Part shown: piece after piece, positions 21,481 through 34,411 of the stretch
Layout of the letters: each line of letters opens with the position of its first letter
How positions within the stretch are numbered: the stretch's first letter is position 1
Assembly: GCA_000827325.1 (NCBI GenBank)
Contig: KN832872.1
Span: 744,001-808,000, forward strand
DNA: 64,000 nt
Reading direction: 5' to 3'
From: Oidiodendron maius Zn
Taxonomy: Eukaryota; Ascomycota; Leotiomycetes; Myxotrichaceae
Program-made: the position numbers and the translations under genes
The notes under the pieces: model-generated
The model's input: only the letters and a program-made list of their open reading frames with translations
Told to the model about the DNA's origin: nothing
The model's database searches: none

Positions 21481-24400
21481 ATGCCGACCTCATCTTCTGG
21501 GAGAATTGTGAAAGCTCGAAATTTGAAAAAGGGAACGCCTCACCGGAAGAACCACAGGTGGGAGTCCTTCACAGTGAAAATTTCGAAGCTTAACTCTCTC
21601 GATCCTATTCGAAAAGTCCGTCGCTATGATATCGATGCCGAAGACCTTTCAGCAAGCACATCATACTTCAGATCGGGATTGGAGAAATGGCAAGAATTGA
21701 ATATATCCGGCGAATTTGTGGCATTCTGTCAGGAAGTGCTTCCAATGAGCGATAGTCTGCCGCAAATTTTACATTTTGAGGACGACATAGTGAGCCTTTT
21801 GTTTGCCTATATCGAAAAGAGGGAACTAGACTGTCTGCAGCCTCTGCTAGAGCTGCTGGCAGACTTTGCGCACGACTTGGGGACGAGATTCGAGAGGCAC
21901 TATGGCAGGTCCTTGGAATTGATCGCTTCAATCGCTGGGTCACAGCAAGATGTCGAGGTTATCGAATGGAGCTTTACATGTCTGACCTTTATGTTCAAGT
22001 ATTTGTCAAAACTTCTTGTGCCGGACCTTCGACCAACCTATAATCTCATGGCTTCTCTTCTAGGAAAGCAACGCCAGCAGCCACATATTGCTCGTTTCGC
22101 CGCCGAAGCAATGAGCTTTCTAGTTAAGAAAGCCGGAGCACCCGCCCACCGAGAACAGTCACTATCATTGATTGCACAATACGCCAAGTCAGACCTGCAG
22201 AGTATCTCAGGAACCAAAGAATTCGAACTTTATTTCCACGGCCTGATGACAATGTTTTCTGAAGCTATGAAAGGAAATGGGCTGACGGTGCACACCTCTG
22301 GCCCTGCTATATTCAAGTCACTTATTTTACTCGTCACCGAGGAGGACGTGATTTCGCCAGCCAATTCACAATGGGTGGATTTCATTTGTGGAGTATTAAC
22401 GAGCATCCTGCACCACACGGACTCAGACACATTCAAAGATGTCCTAGAAGTCATCTTGAAATATTCTGCAGCGACAAGTGCCCTAACTGCGGCACCTTCT
22501 CGTGATAAAAAATTGGGTCAGTCGTTTCTATCTGCTCGAATGTTGGGAACTATTGCTGGGGTACGAAAAGGATCTCGGGTTAGCGACTGGTCTTCCTTGC
22601 TCAAGAGCATGTCCGAAATTTTATTAACCGTATCTACAAATGAACACAAAGTGCAAGGACAAGAGCTGGATCTCGCTTTATGGAAGCTCGTCATCATGAG
22701 CGCTGCCATTATCCTTCTATATTCCCCAATGGATGCTGCCATTCCCTTTATCCCGGAATTTATGGACGCCTTAACTAAAGAGCCATTGTCGAAGTGGTTT
22801 CTAGCATTTTGTTCCTATTTCTCCTTTGTTGATCCGGGACGCTTTAACAGTGTGGTTTTGGCATACTTTCAAAGGCATGTTGCATTTATCCTTCAACGCT
22901 GCGAGATATTAACCATTACTACAGATTCGTTGTGGCTCATTGGTCAGATGCAGATAATGGAGATACTCTATGCGTTCTATTACCAAGGATGGCATCATCA
23001 GGAGTATTTGCAAGCAACAATAGAGATGCTCGCTTTACCCTACCTCAATCTTGGCAAGATCAAATCGTTAGCAAATTTGAACGCCTTGAAATCCAGCCAT
23101 TTCCGGAGCAGGCTTCAGTCGCAACCTATGACCGAAGTCCAGAGACATGGCATGATCGTTGCTTGCCAAAATATAATGCTCTTCTCGAAGTTTTGCAGTG
23201 CACTACTGTCCACCCGTCGACAAACGGTAGAATTTCGGAAATACTTCTTCGCAAACTCAAACTTGCCTTACGACCATCTTCATCTCTTGCTCCGGAAGAG
23301 GCGCATTTTATTGTTGGTAGAGGGTTTAGTGCCTTTTCCAGAATGATGAGAGGAACTGGGCGAGATGACACATTACTCCAACCATTGTTACGCGCGGCTG
23401 GCCCTAGATATTCACGGCTACCCAATTTTCTCGAAGCACTACTTGCATATGAGACAGGCTTCCAATCTTCGCCATCTCATGCAGTAAATAGCCCACAAGT
23501 TAGAACACCACAGATTATTCCCGAGTCCGAGATGGATAGAGAACCCCTAATTGACTGTCTGTCGTCGAACCTGTCCACAGAATCTCATGAACTTCGTCTC
23601 CTCTCTCTGCATCTACTGCAACACTTCCACCAAGTATCTCTCGGGTATTCCGAAGCTCTCTCCCTTATGGTCATGACGGAACAGATGCCACTTACTCTCC
23701 AGACTGCTCGATCCGCTTCGATGCACATACGCAAACTAGCCACTCTATACTCTCATCAAACAAATCTGTGGCTGAAACAGTCTATAGTAAATTTTTGTTT
23801 CGGGATGTTTACTGTTAAATTTTCTCAAGTATGGGAAGATGCTAGTGCTGCATTGCAGCAGATAACAGAGTCTAAAGACGGTGAAGAGTTTGTGGCGGAT
23901 CTTGCTTTCCAGTGGCTGGAATCTCCTTCTATTATATCGAAGGGTTCATCTGAAAATCCTGATCAATCAACTAACAAAGGCTTGACGGACTTTGAGTGTT
24001 CGAATATGATGGAATTGACTCGCCTCGCGACCGCGGCAGATGCAGAGGTATCAAATGCCAGGGATCATATGTTTAAAGACTTCAAAGTAGCCCAACAATT
24101 AATCGACGCCCAACCAGCTACGGCTAGATCTCAGGCACTGCGTGTTCTCGTCGCTATTCCCAGTATGGCCGAGAAGCGATCGAGAAAATTGGTCCCAATG
24201 TTTCTCTCATGGGCTGGGAAGCGTAACGATGAGGCAGAGTTGACTGAAAACGAAGCGGAGTCCACGCATAGTGATTGGACAAGAAAGGACCAGAAAGCCC
24301 AGCTTGATTTGTTCGGTCGGTTTGGAAATCCCAAAGTGCTGTACAAGTCAAATGAGGTTTATGATGCTCTTCTGGGGTTGCTAGCCAATGGCGATATTGA

Positions 24401-27400
24401 GATCCAAAAGTCTGCCCTTAGGGCAATCTTCACCTGGAAGGACAAAAACATTAGTCCATACGAGGAAAATTTACTTAATCTTCTTGACGAAGCGCGATTT
24501 AAAGAAGAGATTGGCGTCCTATTGCAAGGAGAGACACTTGTTCAAACAGAACACCGCGAAATCGTTATGCCTGTACTACTGCGGCTGCTGTACGGTCGAG
24601 CAATCTCCAGGAAAGGCGCTGCAAGTGGTAGACGCGGTATGGAGGCGCGAAGGCTCACTGTGCTACGGAATCTGGGACCGGAAGACATCGACGGCTTCTT
24701 GGACATTGCACTTGGCAAACTTAGAGACATCAACCTAGTCGATGAAGGAATATTCAATAACCTCGTGCTCAAAAAAGAAGTCTTGAGTGTTAGGAAACAA
24801 GTCGGGTTCACAAACATGATTGAAGCTGTCCTGAAAGAACTTAAATCCAAGGCCGCGCCATTGACTGCAAAATTGCTAGGGGCTGTGCTCTATTGCACTG
24901 TCTACGCTTCCCGACAATTGCAAAGCGATATTGATAGCATAGAGGAGGAAGAAAACACCAACTCGAGTCAAACCTCATTGCTGAAGGTCGTTCGACAGAC
25001 AGGCATAAAATGCTTAATTCTTTTATTCGACAGCGCAGAAATCTTCGACTGGTCTTCATATATCAATACTATACTTGAAGAGCTCATTCTTCCGAGGTTA
25101 GATAATTTACCAGTTGAGACGGCACAAGGGGTATCTGGAGTGCTTCGGTTACTTTTCACGTGGTCCACTTCGCTCGAGACCGTTTTATTTCTTGCGGGCA
25201 ACACTCAGATTCTCTCTAAAGTTGCAGAGTGTCTCACTCCGCAAAAGGCGAAAGACGAAGTTAAGTTATTCGTATTGAGTATCATTGGCAACGTCTTGAA
25301 ACTATCTCGCGAACATGCCTCTCATGACCGCAATCTTCAAGTTAAGAATAGGCTCCTTGACCCAAATATGGATGTCTTCCTGACCCAAATCGGTGGAGTG
25401 CTTCGAGACCAGCAAGACATTAGCAAGACCTTGCTCGAAACCTGCGTCAAAACAATCTCCGAGTTAGCACCCTTCGTGTCTACGTCATCACAAGCCTACA
25501 ATTTAGTTGATGTCTCGACTTTCTTACTGGATCAACCCTCAAGGCGAGTGAATCCAAGGACCAAGAGCGCCCTTCTTCTTGTATTAGAGCACTTTGTGCC
25601 GCTTTATGAACTACAGAGCGATTCGGGGTTGAAGGACAAAGTGTACAGCACTATAACATCGCTGTTTGGATTTTTCAAAGATAATGACAGTCGAGAGGTG
25701 CTATCGAGGGTCCTTATGGTGTATGCCCAGATGGACCCAGTGATTGGCGAAGTCGCTTCGCTTTGCATGGACCTCAATTCATTCACTCCAGGCCAGCTTG
25801 ACCAACCAGACTATGACCGGCGACTGAAAGCATTCAATTTTATCAATGCCCCAAGATCGCAACCATTTTCAGCACGACAATGGTCGCCGTTGTTATTCAA
25901 CATGTTGTTTTATATCAAACGCGATGAGGAATTTGGAATTCTTTCGTCGAACTCTTCGGACAGCATCTGCCAGTTCATTGATACAGCGGGTACAGCTACA
26001 GATGATTCCGCACAGGAATTCAAGCATCTATTGTCAGCGGTCCTTATGCCAGCTCTATTTTCGGGTATGAGAGAACAGTCTGAAGTTATTCGAAGAGAAT
26101 ACGTAAAAGTAATGGCTCATGTGATTCGAACTTTCCCGACATGGACAGAAGTTAGTGATATGCATTGCCTTCTTGCTGGAGATGATGAGTTGGAATCTTC
26201 ATTCTTTAATAACATTTTGGCCGCAGGAAAGGGGAGACAGTCAAGCGCGCTTGGTCAGCTGTCTGCTGCAACAGAAAATTGCCAATTGAGCAGCAAAAAT
26301 GTTTGCCATTTGTTTATTCCTCTTATCGAACACTTTATATTCAATAGAGCAGAGGGCAGTGAAGCTCATAACCTAGCTGCCGAAGCAACTGCCACTGTCG
26401 GGATTTTGACCGCTTCATTAGAATGGTACCAATATCGAGCCACACTCAAGCGATATATTGGGTATATCGGGGGAAGGCCGGATCTTGAGAAACAGATAAT
26501 TCGGCTGTTGGGCAAGGTCATCGATTCTCTTGCTCAAACCACGGATGACACAGTACCGGAGCCTGAGTTTAAGCCTGGGCAGAAACGGCAATATACTTTG
26601 GCAATGACGATTCCGGATCAGCTGAAGCTTGCCGATGATCTTACTACAAATATTCTTCCACTTTTAACGACATATCTTCACCAAAAAGATGATTCTACTG
26701 TCAGTCTTCGTGTTCCAGTTGCTATCATTGTTGTTCGACTCCTCAAACTGCTACCACAACAACAATTGAATGACAGACTTCCGGCTGTGCTTACCGATGT
26801 TTGCCAAATCCTTCGAAGCAAAGCACAGGAGTCACGCGACATGACTAGAGATACCCTAGCCAAAATATGTGTCTTACTAGGGCCTTCCTGTTTTGGATTT
26901 ATTCTCAAAGAATTGCGTGGTGCTTTAGCAAGAGGTTATCAGCTTCACATCCTATCATACACCTTGCACTCTATTTTAGTTGCAACGACTCTTGAATATG
27001 TGCCAGGATCCTTAGACTATTGTTTACCATCTATTGTGAGTATCATCATGGATGATATATTTGGCGCTACAGGACAAGAAAAAGATGCCGAGGAATATGT
27101 CAGCAAAATGAAGGAGGTTAAAAGCAGCAAAAGCCACGATTCAATGGAATTAATCGCAAGAACAGCATCTTTAGGTCGGATAAATGAGCTTATCAGGCCG
27201 ATACAAGTCCTCTTGAAGGAGAAACTCAGTCTAAAAATGATACGAAAGATTGACGAACTTCTCAACCGGATTAGTTCTGGCTTACTCAAGAATCCCGAAA
27301 TTCACAGTCAAGACAGTTTGGTTTTCTGCTACGAAATAATTCAAGGTGTCTATGCTGGAAATAATTACCGAGAGAGAGAGAAGCAGGACTATCGGCTGAA

Positions 27401-29441
27401 AAGGTATCTCATTCAGAAGGCCGCAAAGCAGGGAGAAGACAGAGCCAGGACTACTATCTGTACCTTCAAGTTGGCTCGCTTCGCTTTTGATGTCTTGCGT
27501 TCTGTGTTAAAGAAATATGATGATCTTCGAACGGCAAGCAATCTAGCTGGCTTTATCCCAATACTTGGAGATTCAGTCGTCCGTTCTGAGGACGAAGTCA
27601 AGGCGGCTGCTTTTCGATTGCTGGCTACTATCCATAAAGTGCCTTTGAAGACTACAGATGATGGAACAAATCTCTACAAGGTCGCTACTGCAGAGGCTAT
27701 CAAGTGCATTTCTACATCTTCGATAACGGCTTCAGATACTTCGCAGGCAGCCTTGAAACTTATCTCAGTTGTGCTTCGAGACCGTTCCGACGTGCCAGTA
27801 AAGGATACGGCGGTTGACGACCTCCTTGAGAGACTAAAGGATAACATAACTGAGCCAGAGACACGACATATAACTTTTAATTTTCTCCGGGCAGTTATGG
27901 ATTCGAAAGTTGAAACAGCAGTAGTCTACGACACGCTGGATTATGTTGGAACTATAATGGTGACAAACGATGATAAAGATACCCGCGACTTGGCTCGGGG
28001 TGCTTATTTTCAATTTTTGCGGGAGTACCCTCAAAAGAAGAGCAGATGGGTCAAGCAGCTTGCCTTCATAGTTGCGAACCTCAAATACGACAGAGAGGGT
28101 GGGCGACTCTCTGTTCTCGAAGTCGTTCATCTACTTCTATCTAAATCGTCTCATGAATACGTGCAGGAGATATCTGCTACCTCTTTCATGCCTCTGATCT
28201 TCATGTTAGCAAATGACGATAGCCAAAAATGCCGCATGGCCGCCGGTGAGATCATCAAAGAAATCTTCAAGAAAGCTGACAAAGAACGGCTGTTTACATT
28301 CCTCACTCTTTTGCGCTCTTGGATCAAGCAATCAAACAGTCATTCGGTGGTCCGTCTGGCTTTGCAAATTTATGGGTTATATTACGATGTTCAGAATGTT
28401 GATGACTCTGACGTTCAGATGCTGTTAAAATACTTAAGCAATATTCTCGATGCGGTTGGAGATGCAGATTCTGATTGGGAGCAAATATTTGCCGCACTCC
28501 AACTTTCATCCATTCTCGTTCAAAGATTTCCCGAAAAGCTACTATCATCTTCTATGAGTTCCCTTTGGCCAATAATATGGAACTGTCTGTCATACCAGCA
28601 TGCTTGGATTAAAGAAGCGGCTGCAAAGCTTGTTGGCAGTTACCTTGCTTCTTTTGCACGTGACATTACTGAGTTCTCTAGTCACCATCTGCCGTTGAAG
28701 AATGCTGGGGGCTTGAAGTTGAAAGCCCATGATATTGCAACTCTTACAAAGAGATCTGCGAATATGTTTAGGACACCTGGTTTGACAACCGAACTTGCTG
28801 GAGAAATTGTCAAGAATCTCGTCTTCCTTGGGGTTGTTGCTGGAGCTAGCAACCTTCCTTGCACATACTCTCCAGATATCGAAGATTCACTTGACAACGA
28901 CGAAGCCGATGAGTCCGAGAATGTTGATATAAAGAAAGATACAGTCTTGCACTATCTTTTTAGGCGACTCAGTTTCCTCCTAAGAAGAGAGACATCCCCG
29001 CCACGTGCAGCAGGCCTCGTGCCAAAGACTGCGGTCCTCTCTCTCCTTGAGCGCCTCGTGTCTAAACTGCCATCTGATAACATAATCCCTTATCTACAAA
29101 CTGTGCTTCTGCCACTCCACAATCTAACAGATCCCTCCATTCCAACACCTTACTCAATAGACGAACTATTCCGATCTGGCTATGATACTCTGAAATCCGA
29201 CGCTGGAGCGTTGATGGAGAGTTTAAAAACGAAGGTTGGGACTAAGGAATATACCGAGGCTCTCGTCAAGGTTAGGGAGGGCATTAAGGGTAAAAGACAA
29301 GCTAGAAGTGGGAAAAGAAAGGTTGAAGCAGTTACCCACCCGGAAAAGCATGGGAAACAGAAGATGAGGAAAGGAGAACGGAAGAAAGAACGGCGAAAAG
29401 AGAAGGGCCAAGAGCATGGAAGGCGCAGGAAGGAATATTGA
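21481..29441 (+). CDS. UTP20: U3 snoRNP-associated protein UTP20 (DRIM family)
   Basis: Very large HEAT-repeat component of the small-subunit processome needed for 18S rRNA maturation in the nucleolus. Two long overlapping frames join into one 2636-residue protein by removing 22875-22924. That 50 bp intron has a GC donor (GCATGT), an ATTAAC branch and a CTACAG acceptor; the junction reads AYFQRFVVAHWSDAD, and the frame change is exactly the intron length modulo 3. No GT donor nearby gives the right phase. The body is alpha-helical repeats throughout. The last 60 residues are strongly basic (KGERKKERRKEK), typical of nucleolar processome proteins. Length agrees with fungal UTP20. Confidence 0.95.
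22875..22924 (+). other. UTP20: GC-AG intron in UTP20
   Basis: Donor AG|GCATGT, acceptor CTACAG, phase 2, with the codon AGA formed across the junction. GT dinucleotides at 22828, 22852, 22855 and 22879 were tested and give the wrong phase. Confidence 0.8.
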
Positions 29442-29735
29442 CTCATTTATTTGCATGGCATAGCGTCAGGGTCGCAGATCTGAAAATTCACAAGTAGAGA
29501 CTTAATAAAGTCCGTGTCGCCGCAGCAGAACCATTTATGGTACAATTTTATATGAGGAGTCTTTGAACTATATCTACATCGGTTTGCATGATACCGAACA
29601 TCCTGTCCTTTGACGCCGTTTCGCTAATCATCGCAAATCTCGGTTTCGCCTCTACAAATTAATGTAGATTCTATACAATGCGACCTCAGCTTTGGGTATA
29701 TAATAGAGCTGTTCTATGATACCTGCAGCCGCCTG

Positions 29736-30403
29736 TTATTCCAAATTTTTCGGCCCATCCATCTCAGATGTAACATCGTCCTTCTTTAACCTAGTTGTTG
29801 TGGTCCCGTCCTCCCAAAATTCCAGATCTCCGTCTTCACTAAGTGTCCCTTTTTTGACCAGCTGTCCCCGATCCCGCATGAGATCCTCAATGGTCTCATA
29901 TTTATCCCCAAAAATCTTTATGCCATCAGCACCTGTCCCAAGAACTCATTTAATTCACAAAATTTAGGACTTGCAATTGTACTTACATTTAAATGGTCAC
30001 TGATTATATGTCGGTTTCTACAGGAAGGACAGGTAATCAGGATGGAGCCATAGTGATATGCATGTTTTGTGATTCGATGGGTGCTTCGTGTGGAGCAGGG
30101 TGTGCATGTGAACGTGATATCGTAAGAAGGCTGCTCGCGGCGGTTCAGGGTCGGCGGTTGTGGATTTTCAGGCTGTTCCACAAGGTGAGATTTTTGCCGT
30201 TCTTTGGCAGAGTCTTTCGGAAGGGAGTTGAGGGACAGAAAGGAAGAGGAGAATGGTTGGAAACGTTGGGAGCGGTCAGGCTGCAGAGAGAGATGAGGGG
30301 GGCGAGGGAGACAAGGCCGAACAGTTTGGAGGCGTCCGAGTTTAGAATGGGTGAATCTGGAAAGGGCACGGAGGGTGGACGAAGGAGTAACAATAGGCGG
30401 CAT
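29736..30403 (-). CDS. ZIM17: mitochondrial Zim17/Hep1 zinc-ribbon chaperone
   Basis: DNL-type zinc finger protein that keeps mitochondrial Hsp70 soluble. Minus-strand exons 30403-29987 and 29915-29736, 198 residues. The N-terminal 90 residues are basic and Ser/Pro-rich, consistent with a matrix presequence. The zinc ribbon uses C100 and C103 (CTPC) and C125 and C128 (CPSC), followed by NRHIISDHLNIFGDK and IEDLMRDRGQLVKKG, the family signature. The 71 bp intron has a good GTAAGT donor but an AAAG acceptor; the nearer ACAG acceptor leads to a stop after four codons, while AAAG restores DHLNIFGDK. It is divergent from CUL3. Confidence 0.92.
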
Positions 30404-30880
30404 TTCGATGGCTTTACTCTCGGCAAAAGACTTTAGACATCGAGAGTATGGTCAAGTCGTTATGTGGTATTTTAGAGCACAAAAATGAGGTTCATCCAAA
30501 ATCTATGCCTTGCGAATGCAAATGCGAACTAGACTCAAAACTGTCTGGTTGACCTCGGCGCGGAAAAACAATTAACCCCGATTATGATAACCCGAGTTGA
30601 AGCTCCCCTCCAAAGTTAGCCAGAACAGCGCTTCGTCCTTCCTTTCTTCAGCCCGCCTCTTTTCCTTCGGCCGTGTGCACTGCATTCAGCTGCTACGCTC
30701 TCAGATATTCATTCGCTTATGCAAATTCTATCTTCCTGCGACCTCTGTTCTTAGTCAACCGGGCATGCTCTTTCAGTAATAATTGAACATAGCGATATTG
30801 AGAACCAAGTTGCAGAGTGCTTGGGTTTTCTTGGGCCCGAAAACATCGAGATTTAAGTAAACGGACGTGCCAAGATAACA
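30404..30880. other. divergent promoter region ZIM17/CUL3
   Basis: Shared upstream region of two divergent genes; no further gene seen. Confidence 0.5.
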
Positions 30881-33753
30881 TGATATCCGGCCGAGGTCGA
30901 GGGCGGATCAGACCGCCAAGGAGGGTAAGTTTAGATTTGTTATGTCTTATATCCATCTTGCAGTTAGTTTGCGTCGGCACAACAACGTCATCGACTATAG
31001 TTTGAGCCTTCACAGCGACCATATACAAGCATTCGCAGTGGGAGTGTCGGGGAAGAACAAAATCTCTTTCCCGATCCATGGCTACAAACTCTTTGATCTT
31101 TTCTATACCTCGGCCTGTATTTCAGAGCAAAGCGGGCCTATATGTAGATGCCCCCACTTTGGCGCGTCCTATTTCACTAATTCTTGCCACAAGCTCAAGG
31201 CCATTGCTAATATTGCCTTATAGGGCCTAACAGGGCATGCCGATAATGCAGACTTCGATGCGTTGTGGGATATATTGCGGCTTGCTCTCCGGCAAATCCA
31301 TGAGAAAAATGCGTCACAACTCTCATTCGAACAACTCTACCGAGCCTCCTATAAAATCGTTCTCAAGAAGCAAGGCAATGTCCTCTATGACCGGGTAAAG
31401 GAATATGAGGAACAATGGTTTGGGTCTCAGGTGATGCCAGCTATCCGCAAGCTCATAACCAACAATCTCGTCAATATTACCTTAGGTGGAGTGTCAGGAG
31501 CAACAGCAAATGAGCGCCGGCTGACTGGAGAGGAGTTTTTAAACGGTCTAAAAGCATCATGGGAGGATCACAATACCGTCATGAATATGACAACAGATGT
31601 TTTGATGTACATGGATCGAGTATACTGTACAGACAACAGGAAGCCATCCATTTTCACTACGGCCATGGGCTTATTTCGCGATCACATACTACGTTCTCGA
31701 CTTTCCTCTATCGATTCAGAACTTGTCACCTTCGACATTCTCAATTCGGTTGTTCTAGACCAGATTTCCATGGAAAGGGAAGGGGATATTATCAACAAGC
31801 ACCTGATTCGATCCTGCATGTATATGCTGGAAGGCCTTTATGAGACAGATGAGGAGACCGAACACGAAAAGCTATACTTGACTGTCTTCGAAGTCGAATT
31901 CTTGAAAGCTAGCAGTGCCTTTTACCAAAAGGAGTGTGCTAATCTTCTTCGAGAAGGTGATGCCAGTGCATGGTTACGCCAAACTAAGAGGCGATTTGCG
32001 GAAGAAGAAACCCGATGCCAGACAACAATTTCCCCTCTTACGGCACCCAAGATAGCGCGAGTTTTGGAGGATAGGATGATCCGAGAGCATCTTTCTGACT
32101 TCCTTGCTATGGAAGGTAGTGGAATCAAAGCAATGATTGAGCATGATCGATATACCGATTTAGCACTTCTGTATCAGCATATTTCACGAGTTGACACTTC
32201 AAAAGAACCTCTGAAAAATGCGCTGCAAAGTCGGGCAGTGGGCTTAGGATCCGAGATCAACAAAACCATTCTCAACACCGACTCAGCCGACGCACAGGTT
32301 GAAGATGGAGGAGCTGTTGCAGGGGATAGTGAAAAGCCCAAAACGCAGAAGATCAGTGCTACTGCGAGACAGACTGTAGCAGCGATAAAGTGGGTTGATC
32401 TTGTGTTGCAGCTCAAAGACAAGTTTGACAACATGTGGAAGACGTGCTTTGACCAAGACCTGATTCTTCAAACTGCTCTGACGAAGAGCTTTGCAGACTT
32501 TATAAACCTTTTCCCAAGGTGCTCGGAATATGTCTCCTTATTCATCGACGATAATCTCAAGCGTGGAATTAAAGGTAAGACAGAAGCAGAGATTGACATT
32601 GTTCTGGATAAAGCTACTGTATTGGTGCAATATATTCAAGATAAGGATATGTTCGAGCGATACTATAAGAAACACTTGGCTCGGAGACTCCTGCTCGACA
32701 GATCGGAGAGTGCTGATGTAGAGAAGCAAATGATCTCGCGTATGAAGCTAGAAATTGGTAGCTCATTCACGACCAAATTAGAAGGCATGTTTAAGGATAT
32801 CAGTTTATCTGAGGACCTTTCTACTGGATATCGCAATTACATTACCAATCTGGGCGATGCGGATCGAAATCAAATAGAGCTCAGTCCCCGGGTTTTGACA
32901 TCAAATTACTGGCCTATGGAGTCTATGGGAAGTGCTTCAACAATTGCCGAGGATGGAACACGCCACGGCTGCATATGGCCGTCAGAGATACAGGCTTTAC
33001 AGGAATCCTTCAAGGCATTCTATCTGAAGGAGAGAAACGGCAGGACGTTAACCTGGCTAGGGTTCTTGGGTAATGCAGATATTAAGTGTGTATTCCCCAA
33101 GATACCGGGAAAGGAAGGCCAGCTAGGCAAGGAAAGGCGACATGAGATTAACGTGACAACGTACGGTATGATTATCTTGCTACTCTTTAACGGTCTTGAC
33201 GACGGCGAGAGTTTATCCTTCGAAGAAATCCTAGAGCATACAAATATCCCTCAACAAAACCTCGCCCAACTCCTCTACACGTTGTCCGTCCTACCGAAGT
33301 GCCGAGTATTAAATAAACAACCTCCAACGAAAGATGTGCCTAAGGCGGGAGACCACTTCTCGTTCAACTCTAGTTTCGCCTCAAAGTCAATTAAAATTAA
33401 AGCCCCAGTGATATCTGGGTCGGTGAACAGAGTTGAAGGCGATGAAGAGCGTAAAGACACCGAGGATAGGAATGACGAACATCGTGGAAGCGTGATTGAT
33501 ACTGTTATTGTGCGGATAATGAAGTTAGTTTCTCGACCTCTTTTTTACAGCATTGGAATTATTAACAAGCCGGCTTAGGGCACGCAAGGTATTCAGTCAT
33601 CAGCAGCTCTTCACGGAAGTTATCGCTCAGCTATCCCAAAGGTTCAGACCCGATATAAACATGGTAAAGCGGAGAGTAGAGAGTTTGATTGAGAGAGAAT
33701 ATCTTGCGAGGGTGGAGGACGCCGAGACACCAACCTACCAGTACCTAGCATAG
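30881..33753 (+). CDS. CUL3: cullin-3
   Basis: Scaffold of BTB-type cullin-RING ubiquitin ligases. Exons 30881-30925, 31224-33523 and 33579-33753; 839 residues. The first exon codes 15 residues (MISGRGRGRIRPPRR) and is separated by a 298 bp intron with a TGCTAAT branch. The joined sequence continues with FDALWDILRLALRQIHEKNA and LSFEQLYRASYKIVLKKQGN, diagnostic of CUL3. The cullin homology domain covers about 430-700 (DMFERYYKKHLARRLL). The C-terminal neddylation motif is IVRIMKARKVFSHQQL with acceptor K782, and the chain ends in YQYLA. The K782 codon is split by the 55 bp last intron. An apparent stop shortly after IMK is intron read-through. Confidence 0.95.
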
Positions 33754-34411
33754 ATTTTCACTATAGTTTTCATGGGCGGTATTAAGAGCGCATTTTATGT
33801 GGTTTGCATGGTTTGCAGGCGAGTTCGCAGGGTGGCGCATTGGCGTGAGCGGGAGACACGAAGGGCATGTCTGAGGACTATGACCCCCATGGTTGCCAAA
33901 ATAGGACTATAACGGCATACCGCAGTCAGCAAAACATGAAAATCTCTTGAAGAGTGTTTGGCAGACTTCATGCTCGTGAATTGTGACGGCATTGTGCTCA
34001 GCTCTTATCTGGGAGACTCAAAGTCACTGCCAAGACTTTGCTGCTGGGGTCGGGGATTGACGTCAAGGTGGGCTGTAGACGCGCTAAACCTCCCGCGACT
34101 GATAGCGGCTAATCTTCGGCTGTCCCTGGAATTCAGCATATGCCTAAACCTCCATGATTCAGCTTCATAGAACAACATTTCGCCTCCCTTTCCTCTGCCA
34201 TCTTTGGTGCCATGCATAGCCTCGTCCGGGAGGCCTGGGATATGGGATCCTAGCATTTTAAACACCAGAATTCGATCAACTCGACCTGGCTTTGCTCGCT
34301 CTGCACGGCTCGCTGCGAAGCTCTTCTGCCTAGTTGGACTTCTTCCACCCGCCCACCTGCATCTAGGTGCCATCTGTCAGATCCTGCTCTCAGCAAAACA
34401 CGCCAGTAAAG
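33754..34411. other. intergenic CUL3 to SNF2 gene
   Basis: No gene seen. An open frame at 34204-34479 overlaps the start of the SNF2 gene in another frame and has no domain. The stretch should contain the SNF2 promoter and leader. Confidence 0.5.

Noticed and set aside
22943-23001. Alternative 59 bp GT-AG intron in UTP20
   Set aside because: It would fix the frame but deletes the family-like sequence VAHWSDADNGDTLCVLLP; the GC-AG solution keeps it.
30717-31223. Open frames over CUL3 exon 1 and its 298 bp intron
   Set aside because: They overlap a well-supported first exon and have no domain of their own.
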